A stretch of DNA of 64,000 nucleotides from VRUE01 sp963720805 (GCA_963720805.1 CAVRGT010000003.1:62001-126000), one strand, 5' to 3'; positions 8,954 to 18,734 are shown, counted from the stretch's first letter. Program-made: numbers and translations. Notes: generated by a model from the sequence alone, not told the origin.

Positions 8954-9385
8954 TCACTCCTCCGGTCCGAGTATCGCGTCGAGTATCTCGCCGGTGTCGG
9001 CGACGTCGAAGCTGCTGCGCAGGCGCTCGGCGATCTCCTCGCGACTGCTCCCCGAGACCGCCATCTGGGTGGCGAGCAGGCGGGCGCCGGCGGAGCCCGA
9101 GCGCGGCCCGGCGGGCGCCTCCGGATGGGGCACGGCGGCGACCGGCCTCAGGTGCGGCTCGCGCGGGCCCGAGGCGGGCGGATCGAGCTCATCGGCCAGG
9201 GCCCGCAGGCGCTCGGCGACGATGCGGTCGGCGCGGGTGCCCGCTTCGGAGAGTTGTCGACGCGCCTGCTCCTCGGCATCGTCGATCACTTTTGCGGCCG
9301 CCTGCTCGGCCGCCTCGACGATCGCGGCGAGGCGCTCGGCCGTGCCGCTGGTCAGCGCGCGGGGCTCAGAGGGACGCTTGCTCAT
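8954..9385 (-). CDS. coiled-coil protein of unknown function
   Basis: A 143-residue protein. Residues ~15-70 form an Ala/Glu/Arg-rich amphipathic helix (AAIVEAAEQAAAKVIDDAEEQARRQL), similar in style to DivIVA-like or ATP synthase b-like stalk helices. A Pro-rich linker follows and the C terminus ends in a short helical segment (SREEIAERLRSSFDV). No catalytic motif is visible. It overlaps the end of argD by 4 bases and is probably translated with it. Function unknown. Confidence 0.65.
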   Translation of the reverse strand: MSKRPSEPRALTSGTAERLAAIVEAAEQAAAKVIDDAEEQARRQLSEAGTRADRIVAERLRALADELDPPASGPREPHLRPVAAVPHPEAPAGPRSGSAGARLLATQMAVSGSSREEIAERLRSSFDVADTGEILDAILGPEE

Positions 9386-10573
9386 TGAGGCGCGTAGCTT
9401 AGGAGTGCGGCCGCGATCGTGGCGACGGCCCGCTCGATCTGGTCCGAATCGACCGTCAAAGGCGGCAACAGACGGAGGGTCCCGGGCTCGGGGACGTTGA
9501 CGATCAGGCCACGCTCGAGCAGGTCGGCGCCGATCGCCGCCGCGTCGATCCCCTCGCCAAGGCCAACGCCGAGCATCAGGCCGCGGCCGCGGACCGTCTC
9601 GACTCCGTCCAGGGCCAAGAGGGCATCACGCAGATTCGCTCCCTGCTCGCGCACGCCGCGCAGCAGCGCGGCGTCATCGACGATCCCCAGCACCGCCAGG
9701 GCGGCGACGCTGGCAAGCAGGCCGCCGGCGAAGGTCGAGCCGTGATCGCCGGGCTCCAGCACTTCGCCCGCCTCCGGGCCAGTCACGCAGGCGCCGATCG
9801 GCATGCCGCCGCCGAGCGCCTTGGCAGCGGTGAAGACGTCGGGACGGACCGGCGTCTGCTCGTAGGCCCAGAGCGAGCCGGTGCGGCCGATCCCGGTCTG
9901 GATCTCATCGAAAATCAGCAGCGCGCCGCTCTCGTCGCAGGCCTGGCGGGCGGCGAGCAGGGTCTCGTCGCTGAGCGGGAAGATACCGGCCTCGCCCTGG
10001 ATCGGCTCGATCAGGACCGCCGCCGTGCTCTCCCCGACCGCCGCGCGCAGCGCCGCCGGCGTCGTTGAAGGGCACGGCGCGGAAGCCGGGCAGCATCGGC
10101 GCCAGGGCGGGATTGGCGGCCAGGGCCGGCGTCGCCGAAAGCGAGCCGTAGGTGCGGCCGTGGAAGTCGCGCTCGAAGCTGACGATCTCCGGTGCCGAGA
10201 TCCCGCGCCGGTGGGCGTGCTTGCGGGCGATCTTGATCGCGCACTCGTTGGCCTCGGTGCCGGAGTTGGAGAAGAAGACGCGGCCGCCGAGGCTCGACTC
10301 CGAGAGCCGCTCGGCGAGGCGCACCATCGGCTCGGTGTAGAAGAGGTTCGAGGCGTGGATCAGGCGCCCGGCCTGCTCGCGCACAGCCTCGACCACCTCG
10401 GGGTTGCAGTGCCCGACCGAGCAGACCGAGATGCCGCCGAGGAAGTCGAGGTACTCCTTGCCCTCGGCGTCCCAAAGCAGAGCCCCCTCGCCGCGCACGA
10501 ACTCGACCGGCGCCCGCTTGTAGGTGCGCATCAGGTAGCGCTCCTCCAGCGCCTGCAGATCGGTCAGGTTCAT
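9382..10573 (-). CDS. argD: acetylornithine aminotransferase, split by a 1-base frameshift
   Basis: PLP-dependent class III aminotransferase of arginine synthesis. The N-terminal half (from MNLTDLQALEERYLMRTYKR, ATG 10573) and the C-terminal half (KALGGGMPIGACV, with the PLP Lys) lie in different frames. The switch is near 10055-10065, where AACGACGCCGGCGGCGCTG appears to hold one extra base compared with the frame needed to read ALRAAVGES. The span of 1192 bases is one more than a multiple of three, matching a single insertion. ATG overlaps the argB stop (ATGA). Sequence error is more likely than a true pseudogene because the gene is otherwise intact. Confidence 0.9.
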
Positions 10574-11441
10574 GAGGTCACCATCGTGCCGATGCCGGCG
10601 TCGGTGAAGAGCTCGACCAGCAGTGAGTGCGAGCGGCGGCCGTCGATGATGTGGGCGGCTCCGGCACCGCCCCTGATCGCGTCGGCGCAGGCGGCCAGCT
10701 TCGGCCGCATGCCCCCGTCGATCTCCGCCAGCTTTGCCCTCGACCTCCTCCACCGTCGCCCGCGCGATCAGCGAACCGGTGTCCGCCGGGTCGGCCAGCC
10801 AGCCCTCGACGTCGGTGAGGAAAATCGCCTTGTGGGCGCCGAGCTTGGCCGCGACCTTGCCGGCAGCCTCGTCGGCGTTGACGTTGTAGGACTGACCCTC
10901 GCGATCAGAAGCCGAAGAAGCGATCACCGGGATGTAGTCCGCGGCGATGTGGTTGAGCACGTCGACGTCGACGTGCTCGATCGAGCCGACGAAGCCGACC
11001 TCGTCGGCGTTGGCGACCGGTGCGACCTCGAAAGAGGCCACCGTCCTCGCCCGAGAGCCCGACCGCCGGCTGACCGTGGGCGTTGAGGCGCTGGACGATT
11101 TCCGAGTTGAGCTTGCCGACCAGGACCATGCGCGCCACCTCGACCGTCTCCGCGTCGGACACGCGCAGGCCCTCGTGGAAGCGGACCTCGAGGCCGAGGT
11201 GATCCATGTACTGGCTGATTTCGGGACCGCCCCCATGGACGACCACCGGGTTCATCCCCACGTACTTGAGCAGGACGACGTCGGTGGCGAAGGCCTCGCG
11301 CAGGGAGTCCTCGCGCATCGCCGCGCCGCCGTACTTGATCACCACAGTCTGGCCGTGGAACTGCTTGATGTAGGGCAGCGCCTCGAGCAGCGTCTCGACG
11401 TTCACCTGGGCCGCCCGCGATTGGGGCGCCTGCTCGGTCAT
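10570..11441 (-). CDS. argB: acetylglutamate kinase, interrupted by two 1-base frameshifts
   Basis: Amino-acid kinase that phosphorylates N-acetylglutamate. The start is ATG 11441 behind a strong GGAGGAGGGGGGAG site. The first segment carries VIKYGGAAM and NPVVVHGGGPEI. After an apparent extra T near 11030 (CTCTTTCGAG instead of CTC-TTC-GAG) the frame moves to the segment with EVAPVANADEVGFVGSI and YNVNADEAAGKVA. After an apparent extra A near 10735 (GGCAAAGCTG) it moves again to AKLAEIDGGMRPKL, ending MVTS. The 872-base span is two over a multiple of three, as two insertions would give. Both changes are in homopolymers, so sequencing error is likely. Confidence 0.9.
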
Positions 11442-11457
11442 CTCCCCCCTCCTCCAC

Positions 11458-12618
11458 TCATGTCGTGTACTCCGCGTTGATCCGCACGTACTCGTAGCCA
11501 AGGTCGGAGAACCAGACGTGGGCGCTGTGCTCGCCGCGGTCGAGGCGCAGACCGATCTCGGCCTCGGCGACGTCGGCGGCAAGCTCGCTGTTGTCAATCG
11601 AGTCTCCGCCGATCTCCTCAAGGTCCTCGCCGGCCAGCGCCATGCCCGCGGCCTGGGCAATCCGGCCCCAGTTCTGATCGCGGCCGAAGAGGGCCGTCTT
11701 GACCAGGGGCGAGTTGGCGATCGCCCGGGCGACCCGCTCGGCCTCGTCCTGCGTAGCGGCGCCGTCAACCTGAATCCGGCCAACCCGCGAGGATCCCTCG
11801 CCGTCAGCGACGACCTCGAGCGCCAGCTGCAAGAGCACCGCCTCCAGCAGGCCCTCGGGCAACGGCTCGCCGGAGGCGCCCGTCGCCTGCAGGAGCAGCG
11901 TGTCGTTGGTGCTCATCTGGCCGTCGACGGTGATCCGCTCGAAAGAAGCGTCGCAGGCGGCACGCAGGGCGGCATCGGGGTCCTCGACCACGGCATCGGT
12001 CTGGACGAAGCAGAGCATCGTCGCCATGTTCGGCTGGATCATGCCGCCGCCCTTCGCCTGGGCGGAGATCGTCACTCCGTTCGGCGTGCGCAGCGTGCAG
12101 CGCTTGGGCCAGCGGTCGGTGGTCAGGATCGCGTCGGAGAAGTCGGCGCCGCCGTCGGACGAGAGGTTTCCCGCCGCATCGCCGATCCCGCCGAGTACGG
12201 CCTCGATCGGCAGCGGCACGCCGATAACGCCGGTCTCGGCGACGGCCATGGTCTCCGGCGGCAGGCCCAGGTGCTCGGCCGCGACATCGCACATCGCCAC
12301 CGCGTCGGCGTAGCCCTGCTCACCGGTCTCGGCGTTGGCGTTGCCGGCATTGACGATGGCGGCGCGGATTCCGGCCTGGTCGCAGCGCTTGCGGCAGACC
12401 CGCACCGGCGCGGCAGCGGACGCGTTGCGGGTCAGCAGGATCGCCGAGCTGACCTGCTCGGCATCGCAGACAAGCAGGCCGATGTCGGTCTTGCCGCCTC
12501 CCTTGAGCCCGCAATGCGCACCGCCGGCCCGAAAGCCGGGCGCGAGCTGCGCAGCATCGAGCTCCTCCACTCCAGCCGGCGGCTCGACCCAGCGCGACCT
12601 AAAGAACGCGTCGCTCAT
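11458..12618 (-). CDS. argJ: bifunctional ornithine acetyltransferase/N-acetylglutamate synthase
   Basis: ArgJ recycles the acetyl group from acetylornithine to glutamate, and in many bacteria also makes acetylglutamate from acetyl-CoA. The sequence shows KGGGMIQPNMATML and the self-cleavage site STNDT, whose second Thr becomes the nucleophile of the beta chain. I take ATG 12618 (MSDAFFRSRW) rather than the earlier ATG because the family N terminus is short. The AAGGGG in front of it belongs to the end of the palindromic repeat at 12631-12677, so the element may supply part of the ribosome site. Together with argC, argB and argD it forms a cyclic acetyl pathway; argF is not in the cluster. 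Confidence 0.97.
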   Translation of the reverse strand: MSDAFFRSRWVEPPAGVEELDAAQLAPGFRAGGAHCGLKGGGKTDIGLLVCDAEQVSSAILLTRNASAAAPVRVCRKRCDQAGIRAAIVNAGNANAETGEQGYADAVAMCDVAAEHLGLPPETMAVAETGVIGVPLPIEAVLGGIGDAAGNLSSDGGADFSDAILTTDRWPKRCTLRTPNGVTISAQAKGGGMIQPNMATMLCFVQTDAVVEDPDAALRAACDASFERITVDGQMSTNDTLLLQATGASGEPLPEGLLEAVLLQLALEVVADGEGSSRVGRIQVDGAATQDEAERVARAIANSPLVKTALFGRDQNWGRIAQAAGMALAGEDLEEIGGDSIDNSELAADVAEAEIGLRLDRGEHSAHVWFSDLGYEYVRINAEYTT

Positions 12619-12630
12619 CACCCACACCCC

Positions 12631-12677
12631 TTCCGGTGCGCCTTATGCGCCCCCAGAGTGCAAAAGGCGCACCGGAA
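12631..12677. repeat. palindromic element, family IV, intergenic copy
   Basis: Arms of 14 bases (TTCCGGTGCGCCTT at 12631-12644 and its exact complement at 12664-12677) around a 19-base loop. The same arms occur in pheT at 15783-15828 in the opposite orientation. It fills the space between the argC stop (12680) and the argJ start. Confidence 0.85.
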
Positions 12678-12679
12678 CG

Positions 12680-13711
12680 TCATTGGAGGCCCTCCGTCTC
12701 GTCTAGGCCCAGCATCAGGTTGAGGTTCTGCACGCCCTGGCCGGAGGCGCCCTTCCAGAGGTTGTCGATCGCCGAGAAGGCCATCACGCGACCACGATCC
12801 GTGACTGTCACGTACACATGGCACTCATTTGTGTCGCGCACGTCGCGCAGGCCCGGGGGACCGTCGACGACGCGGACGAAGGGCTCGCCGGCGTAGCGCT
12901 CGCGGTAGAGCGCCTGCACCTCGTCTCTGGAGATTGGCTCACTCGTCTGGGCGTAACAGCTGGTCAGCTCGCCCTGGTCGAGCGGCAGCAGGTGCGGCAC
13001 GAAGGTGACTGGCGCGGGCGATCCCAGGGCCGTCAGCTCCTGCTCGATCTCGGGCCGATGGCGGTGGCCCTCGGTCTTGTAGGCGAAAGCGTTCTCGTCC
13101 ATCGCGACGTAGTGCATCGCGTCGCCACCGCCGCGCCCGGCACCGGAGACTCCCTGCTTGGCGTCGATCACGACATCGGTGAGCAGGCCGCGCTCGGCCA
13201 GCGGCGCCAGCGCCAACACGCTCGCGGTCGGGTAGCAGCCCGGCGTGGCAACCAGTTCGGCGTCGCGCAGTTGCTCCCGGTAGAGCTCGCTCAGCCCGTA
13301 GACCGCGCCCTCGAGCAGCTCGGGGGCCCCGTGCGGGCCGTACCAGCGCTCATAGGTCGGCAGATCGCGGAGCCGGAAGTCGGCCGAGAGGTCGACGACG
13401 AGCGCACCGAGGCCGCGCAGCGCCGCCACCGCCGGTGCCGAGGCGCCATGCGGGTAGGCAACGATCGCGGCGTCGATCTCCTCGATCTCGTCGAGATCGA
13501 GCTCGGTCAACTCGAGCGGCACCCGGTAGCGCGGGTAGAGGCTGTCGAGCCGCTTGCCGGCGTCGCTGCGCGAGGTGACCGCGACCAGCTCCAGCTTCGG
13601 GTGGCGCCAGACGATCTGCGCCGCAAGCGCCCCGGTGAAGCCGGAAGCGCCGGCGACCAGAACCCGAGCAGTGGGATCGCCCTCGAGCGGTTGTGCGAAT
13701 GAATCAGGCAC
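12680..13711 (-). CDS. argC: N-acetyl-gamma-glutamyl-phosphate reductase
   Basis: A 343-residue NADPH-dependent reductase that makes N-acetylglutamate semialdehyde. An N-terminal Rossmann motif (VLVAGASGFTGA, residues ~17-28) is followed by the catalytic Cys in ATPGCYPTAS around residue 155 and a C-terminal dimerisation domain with FVPHLLP. About 15 residues precede the Rossmann strand. The start overlaps the pheT stop by 8 bases, so arginine synthesis and phenylalanyl-tRNA synthetase are transcribed together here. Confidence 0.97.
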   Translation of the reverse strand: MPDSFAQPLEGDPTARVLVAGASGFTGALAAQIVWRHPKLELVAVTSRSDAGKRLDSLYPRYRVPLELTELDLDEIEEIDAAIVAYPHGASAPAVAALRGLGALVVDLSADFRLRDLPTYERWYGPHGAPELLEGAVYGLSELYREQLRDAELVATPGCYPTASVLALAPLAERGLLTDVVIDAKQGVSGAGRGGGDAMHYVAMDENAFAYKTEGHRHRPEIEQELTALGSPAPVTFVPHLLPLDQGELTSCYAQTSEPISRDEVQALYRERYAGEPFVRVVDGPPGLRDVRDTNECHVYVTVTDRGRVMAFSAIDNLWKGASGQGVQNLNLMLGLDETEGLQ

Positions 13712-16248
13712 GCAACGACCCCCCGAACTTCTCCAGCGCGGCCTCGATCGCGGCGCGTTGCTCGCTGACCTCGTCGTCGGTGAGGGTGCGATCGGAGGCG
13801 CGGAACTCCAGCCTCAACGCCAGACTCTTGCGACCCTCGCCAACCTGCTCGCCTTCGTATAGGTCGAAGACGTCGGCGGCTTGCAGCAGCTCGCCGCCGC
13901 TTGCCAGCACTGCAGCGCGCAGCTCGGCGGCCGGCAGCTCAGCGGGCACGACGACGGCGAGGTCCTGGTAGCTGGCCGGAAAGGTGGTGACGTCCTCGTA
14001 AGTCTCCCCGCCGGCCGACGCCGCGGCGACAAGCGCTGCCAGGTCGACTTCGAAGCCAACGGCCGCTTCCAGGTCCCAGGCCCGGCAGACCAACGGGTGC
14101 AGCTCGCCGATCCATCCCGCCCCGGTTCCAGCGACGCTGATTGTTGCCGAACGACCCGGGTGAAGGAACGGTTGCTCTCCCGGCTCGCACGCAACTGCGC
14201 TACCAAGCTGCCCGGCGAGGGCCTCGACGGCCCCCTTGAGGGCGAAGAAGTCCGCCGGCTCGCCGCCGCCGCGCCAGGACTTGGCCGTCAGCGGTCCAAC
14301 CGCGAGGCAGCCGATCCGGTGCGGCTCGCGGGCCGAAGCCGAATCGCTCGCCGGGAAAATCGCCGGCGAGGAAATCGAAGTCAACGTTTTGCACGCCAGG
14401 CGTGCCTTTCTGCGGTTTCGCCCCCGAGCCCCCAGGCAAGTAGACGCGGCCGGACTCGAAGAGGGCGACGGCGTCGGCACCGTGGGCCAGGTTGCGCTGG
14501 GCGACGTCGAGCAGCGAGCCGAGCACGGTCGTCCGCATCACCGACTGGTCCTCGGAAAGTGGGTTGGCGAGAACAACGCCGACGGCGCGCTCGTCCTCGG
14601 CGGGGATCCGCAAGCGCCCCGGCTGTCCCGGGTCGGCAAAGCTCCAGCCGACTACTTCGTCGAAACCGAGGTCGCGCATCGCGTCCTCGGCGCGGCGGCG
14701 CAGGCGCTGCTCGCGATTGAGCCCGCCGACCCGCCCGGCGACTGCGGGCAGGGTGCTGGGCAGGTGCTCGTCAAGGCCGTGGATGCGGCCGACCTCCTCG
14801 ATCAGGTCGACCTCGCGGGTGACGTCGCCGTCGCGATCGGCGGGCACGGTCACCTCGAGGTCATCGCCGCTCACCTCGACGCCGAAGCCCAGGCGCTCGA
14901 GATAGGCAACTTGGTCGCCCTGCTCGATCGCCATGCCGAGCAGGCCCTTGACCCGCTCGCCGCGCAGGGTTAGCCGCCGCGGTATGGGGATCTCAGCGGC
15001 AACGTCGATCGTCCCCGGCACCAGCTTGGCGCCGCATAGCTCGACCATCAGGCGCGAGGCGATCCGCTGCGCCCGCATACAGAGTTCGGGGTGGAGCTGC
15101 TTCTCAAAGCGCGAGGAGGCCTCGGAGCGCAGCGAGAGCAGGCGCGAGCTGCGCAGGATGTTGGTGCCGTTCCAGTTCGCCACCTCGAGCAACACCCGGG
15201 TCGTCTGCTCAGAGACCTCGGAGACCTGGCCGCCCATGATCCCGGCGATTCCCGAGGGCCCGTTGCGATCGCAGACGAGCACGGTCTCGGCATCGAGGCT
15301 GCGCTCGACATCGTCGAGAGTCGTCATCGTCTCGCCCGCCGTCGCGGCGCGCACCGTCAGCGCCCCGTCGGGGACCTTGTCGAGGTCGAAGGCGTGCAGC
15401 GGCTGCGCGGTCAGCAGCATCACGTAGTTGGTGATGTCGACGACGTTGTTTATCGCCCGCTGTCCCGCCGCAGCGAGCCGCGCCTGCAGCCAAGCGGGCG
15501 AGGGGCCGATCGTGACGTCAGTGAAGACGCGGGCCGTGAAGCGCGGGCAGAGATCGGGTACCTCGACCGTGACCGAGGCGTAGTCGGAAACCTCGCCGAC
15601 GCCCTCCGCCGCGGAGTCATCGGCCCACGGCTCGGCGGCAAGCGGCGCCCCGCTGATCGCGTGCACCTCACGGGCAACCCCGTAGACGCCGAAGCAATCG
15701 ACCCGGTTAGGCGTCACCTCCAACTCCATCACCGCCTCGGCGATCGGCAGCACCTCGGCCAGCGGCATCCCCGGCTCAACGCTTCCGGTGCGCCTTTTGC
15801 TCGCTCCGGGTGCATAAGGCGCACCGGAGCCGTCATCGAGGACCATAATGCCGTCGGGGCTCTCGCCGACGCCGAGCTCCGAGGCGGAGCAGATCATCCC
15901 CAGCGACTCGACCCCGCGCAGCTTCGCCTTGCCGATCTTGTGGCCGCCGGGAAGCGTCGCGCCGGGCAGCGCCACGGGGACGGTCTGTCCGGCGGCGACG
16001 TTGGGGGCGCCGCAGACGATCGTGCGCTCGCCGTCGCCGGTGTCGACCGTGCAGACGCGCAGCCGGTCGGCGTTGGGGTGCGGCTCGGCGCTCAGCACCT
16101 TGCCGATGACGAAGCCCTCCGCCGAGGGCGGGCCGACCGTGCCGACGCGCTCGACCTCGGTGCCGGTCATCGCCAGCCGCTCGGCCAGCTGCCCCGGCTC
16201 GACGCCGGGATCGCAGTACTCGCGCAACCAGGAGTAGGGCACCTTCAT
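13704..16248 (-). CDS. pheT: phenylalanyl-tRNA synthetase beta subunit, with one frameshift
   Basis: PheT pairs with PheS in an (alpha-beta)2 enzyme. The first frame (ATG 16248) covers the N-terminal and tRNA-binding domain (GKVLSAEPHPNADRLRVC), the B3/B4 editing domain and B5. The frame changes near 14340-14350 (after FPGERFG), apparently one extra T, into the segment with EPHRIGCLAVGPLTAKSW and the C-terminal ferredoxin-like anticodon domain (DVTTFPASYQDLAVVVP). The 2545-base span is one over a multiple of three. An in-frame insert at residues ~140-158 (GAPYAP...KRRTG) is encoded by a palindromic repeat (15783-15828). PheS and PheT overlap by ATGA. Confidence 0.93.
15783..15828. repeat. palindromic element, family IV, in-frame copy inside pheT
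   Basis: Same arms as the element at 12631-12677 (13-base exact complement, 15784-15796 and 15816-15828), inverted relative to it. Read on the minus strand it encodes SGAPYAPGASKRRTG, inserted in a loop of the PheT N-terminal domain without disturbing the frame. The other copy encodes a near-identical peptide in one of its frames. Confidence 0.85.
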
Positions 16249-17312
16249 GAGAACTGCTCCAGCACCCGCACGTCGTTGTCGAAGAAGCGGCGCAGATCGG
16301 GCACGCCGTGGCGCAGCATCGCGATCCGCTCGACCCCCATGCCGAAGGCAAAGCCCTGCACCCGCTCGGGGTCATAGCCATTGGACTCGACGAAGCCGAG
16401 CACGTTGGGGTCGACCATGCCGGCGCCGCCGACCTCGATCCAACCGATCCCCTTGCAGAGGTTGCAGCGCTCGCCGCCCGCCAGCTTGCCGGTGCCCTCG
16501 CACTGAAAGCAGGAGACGTCGAACTCGACGCTGGGCTCGGTGAAGGGGAAGAAGTGGGGCCGCATGCGGGCCTCGCGGCTGCCGCCGAAGATCGAGCTGA
16601 GCATCTCTGTCAGCGTGCCCTGCAGATCGGCGAGCGTGATCCCCTCGCCGATCGCCAAGCCCTCGACCTGGTGGAACATCGGGCTGTGGGTGGCGTCGGA
16701 GTCACGCCGGTAGACCTTGCCCGGGGCGATCATGAAGATCGGCGGCGGCTGGGCCTCCATGCTGCGGATCTGCACGGGCGAGGTGTGGGTGCGCAGCAGC
16801 ATCTCGGGGTCCGACTGCACGTAGAAGGTGTCCTGGAGCATCCGCGCCGGGTGCCCGAGTGGGTGGTTTAGCGCGGTGAAGTTGTAGTAGTCGTGCTCGA
16901 CCTCGGGACCCTCCATCACCTGGTAGCCGAGGCCGACCATCACGTCCTCGATCTGGCGCGTGGTGCGGGTGATCAGGTGGGTGTGGCCGACCGGCCTCGA
17001 GGGAGCCCCCGGCAGGGTGACGTCGATCCGGTCCGCGGCGAGGCGGGACTCGAGCTCGCCGGCGTCGAGCGCCTCGGCGCGCGCCTCGATCAGCGCCTCC
17101 AGCTCCTTGCGCGCCTTGTTGGCGCCCGAGCCCACCGCGCCCCGCTCCTGCGCCGGCAGGTCGGCGATGCCGCGCAGGATCGCGGTCAGCTCGGCCTTGC
17201 GGCCGAGGTGGCGAACCCGCAGCTCCTCCAGCTCGGCCGTGCCCGACGCGGCCTCGACTGCCGCCGCGGCCTCCAGCCTGATCGCCTCGATCCGATCGAT
17301 TCCCTCAGGCAT
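16245..17312 (-). CDS. pheS: phenylalanyl-tRNA synthetase alpha subunit
   Basis: Class II synthetase catalytic subunit, 355 residues from ATG 17312 (MPEGIDRIEAIR), which fits the family better than the upstream alternative at 17369. N-terminal coiled coil (residues ~1-85), motif 1 region (HPLTRTTRQIEDVMVGLGY), motif 2 (YRRDSDATHSPMFHQVEG) and motif 3 (GFAFGMGVERIAML). A CxxC pair (FQCEGTGKLAGGERCNLC) is an insertion seen in several Actinobacteria and may bind zinc. It overlaps the methyltransferase gene upstream by 8 bases. Confidence 0.97.
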   Translation of the reverse strand: MPEGIDRIEAIRLEAAAAVEAASGTAELEELRVRHLGRKAELTAILRGIADLPAQERGAVGSGANKARKELEALIEARAEALDAGELESRLAADRIDVTLPGAPSRPVGHTHLITRTTRQIEDVMVGLGYQVMEGPEVEHDYYNFTALNHPLGHPARMLQDTFYVQSDPEMLLRTHTSPVQIRSMEAQPPPIFMIAPGKVYRRDSDATHSPMFHQVEGLAIGEGITLADLQGTLTEMLSSIFGGSREARMRPHFFPFTEPSVEFDVSCFQCEGTGKLAGGERCNLCKGIGWIEVGGAGMVDPNVLGFVESNGYDPERVQGFAFGMGVERIAMLRHGVPDLRRFFDNDVRVLEQFS

Positions 17313-18024
17313 CTTCAGCGACCTCCGGCATGGCGGGCGACGATATCCGCTCGGCGCAAATTGCCGCAACCGCGGCGACGTTGAGCGACTCGGCGCCGCC
17401 GGCCCGCAACGGGATCGTCACCAACGAATCGCAGGCGGCGAGCACCTTGTCCGGCAATCCCTCGCGCTCGGCGCCGAGGCAAAGCGTCGCCGCCGCGCCG
17501 AGAGAGGCCAGGCCCTCGCCACCATGGGCGATCAGGGCAGCCCGCGGCGCCGGCGTCTCCGCAACCGTCCCTCGCGCCACCGGCTGGCCAAAGATCGAGC
17601 CCATGCTCGCCCGCACCGCCTTCGGCGAGAAGGGGTCGGCACAGCCGGGGCCGAGGACGACGGTGCCGTCAAGCAGCGCGTGGGCAGTGCGGACGATCGT
17701 GCCGACGTTGCCGGGGTCGCCGACCCCGTGCAGGTAGAGGCAGGGCGAAGCGCCCGTCTCGGCCCACCGTTGCGACCAGACCGCGATCGCCCGCGTCCCC
17801 GAACCAAGGCTGGAGGCCGCGGCAAGCAGTTCGGGCTCGACCTCCTCGCCACCGAGGCCACTGCCCGCGGCGCTGAGCAGGAAGCGCGGCTCGGCGCCGG
17901 CGGCGAACCCGGCCTCGACCAGGTCCTCGCCCTCGCTGACGAAGGCCCCCTCGCGCTCGCGCTGCTTGCGCTCGCGCAGCTTGCGGACCAGCTTCAGCTT
18001 CTCGTTTTGGGGGCTTTCGATCAT
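17305..18024 (-). CDS. TrmH/SpoU-family RNA 2'-O-methyltransferase
   Basis: A 239-residue SPOUT methyltransferase. The N terminus (SPQNEKLKLVRKLRERKQRE) is the substrate-binding L30e-like domain common to 23S rRNA methylases next to rplT/pheS. SPOUT motifs: FSPKAVRASMGSIFG (motif 1), LCLGAEREGLPD (motif 2) and IPLRAGGAESLNVAAVAAI (motif 3), which form the AdoMet knot. The start is ATG 18024. The target nucleotide cannot be assigned from sequence; position between rplT and pheS is common for 23S rRNA methylases in Actinobacteria. A terminator hairpin (18079-18107) lies just upstream. Confidence 0.93.
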   Translation of the reverse strand: MIESPQNEKLKLVRKLRERKQREREGAFVSEGEDLVEAGFAAGAEPRFLLSAAGSGLGGEEVEPELLAAASSLGSGTRAIAVWSQRWAETGASPCLYLHGVGDPGNVGTIVRTAHALLDGTVVLGPGCADPFSPKAVRASMGSIFGQPVARGTVAETPAPRAALIAHGGEGLASLGAAATLCLGAEREGLPDKVLAACDSLVTIPLRAGGAESLNVAAVAAICAERISSPAMPEVAEDA

Positions 18025-18078
18025 CGGATGGTGGGTGGTCGATGCTTGGTTCTGGTCCTGAGTTTCTTCTCCTGGAAC

Positions 18079-18107
18079 AAAAAAAGCGGGCCGTGAAGAC
18101 GGCCCGC
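18079..18107 (-). terminator. Rho-independent terminator after rplT
   Basis: On the minus strand a 9-base stem GCGGGCCGT/ACGGCCCGC (18086-18107, loop of 4) is followed by seven T residues (18085-18079). It follows the rplT stop by about 27 bases and precedes the methyltransferase gene, so it could stop or attenuate readthrough from the ribosomal genes into trmH-pheST. This is the clearest classical terminator in the window. Confidence 0.9.
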
Positions 18108-18134
18108 CCGGGAAAGTGGAGTGACTGGCTGCGA

Positions 18135-18494
18135 CTAGGCGGCCGCACCCTCCCGGGCTAGCTCCACAAATCGGCGGAAGGCATCGCGATCGCTGACCGC
18201 GATCTCGGCGAGCATCTTGCGGTTGACCTCTACCCCGGCCCCGTTGAGGCCGTGGATCAGTTCGGAGTAGCTCATGCCCTCCAGCCGCGCGGCAGCGTTG
18301 ATGCGGGTAATCCAAAGCCGGCGGAACTCGCGCTTGCGGTTGCGCCGGTCGCGGTAGGCGTACATGCCCGAACGCTGCACCTGCTCTTTGGCAAAACGGT
18401 AAGAGGAGTGCTTGCGGCCGAAATAGCCTTTCGCTTCCTTCAGTACTTTGCGCCGCTTCTTGCGGGCGTGGACTGAGCGCTTGACCCGGCTCAC
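18135..18494 (-). CDS. rplT: 50S ribosomal protein L20
   Basis: A 119-residue basic protein with the L20 N terminus (MSRVKRSVHARKKRRKVL) and core (RFAKEQVQRSGMYAYRDRRNRKREFRRLWITRINAA). It is an early assembly protein of the large subunit and often a translational repressor of its own operon. It overlaps the rpmI stop by 4 bases. Confidence 0.98.
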   Translation of the reverse strand: MSRVKRSVHARKKRRKVLKEAKGYFGRKHSSYRFAKEQVQRSGMYAYRDRRNRKREFRRLWITRINAAARLEGMSYSELIHGLNGAGVEVNRKMLAEIAVSDRDAFRRFVELAREGAAA

Positions 18495-18691
18495 TTGCCG
18501 CCCCCGAGCAGGTGGCGCACCGTCTTCGTGTCAGCCGGGGAGATCTCAACCGGCCGCGCCATCCGCCGCTTGCGCTTCGGCGACTTCTTCTCGAGGATGT
18601 GGCTCGAGTAGGCCCGCCGCCCGCGCAGCTTGCCCGTGCCGGTCTTGCGGAAGCGCTTCTTGGCGCCGGAATGTGTCTTCATCTTGGGCAT
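18491..18691 (-). CDS. rpmI: 50S ribosomal protein L35
   Basis: A 66-residue protein beginning MPKMKTHSGAKKRFRKTGTGKL, the L35 signature; the longer upstream frame has no family similarity, so ATG 18691 is chosen. It is translated with rplT (ATGA overlap). Its usual upstream partner infC lies more than a kilobase away because wecB on the opposite strand occupies the space. Confidence 0.97.
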   Translation of the reverse strand: MPKMKTHSGAKKRFRKTGTGKLRGRRAYSSHILEKKSPKRKRRMARPVEISPADTKTVRHLLGGGK

Positions 18692-18734
18692 CGGGTCCGC
18701 TATTGAAGCAGACGCCAGGGTACTGTGGCGCCCG

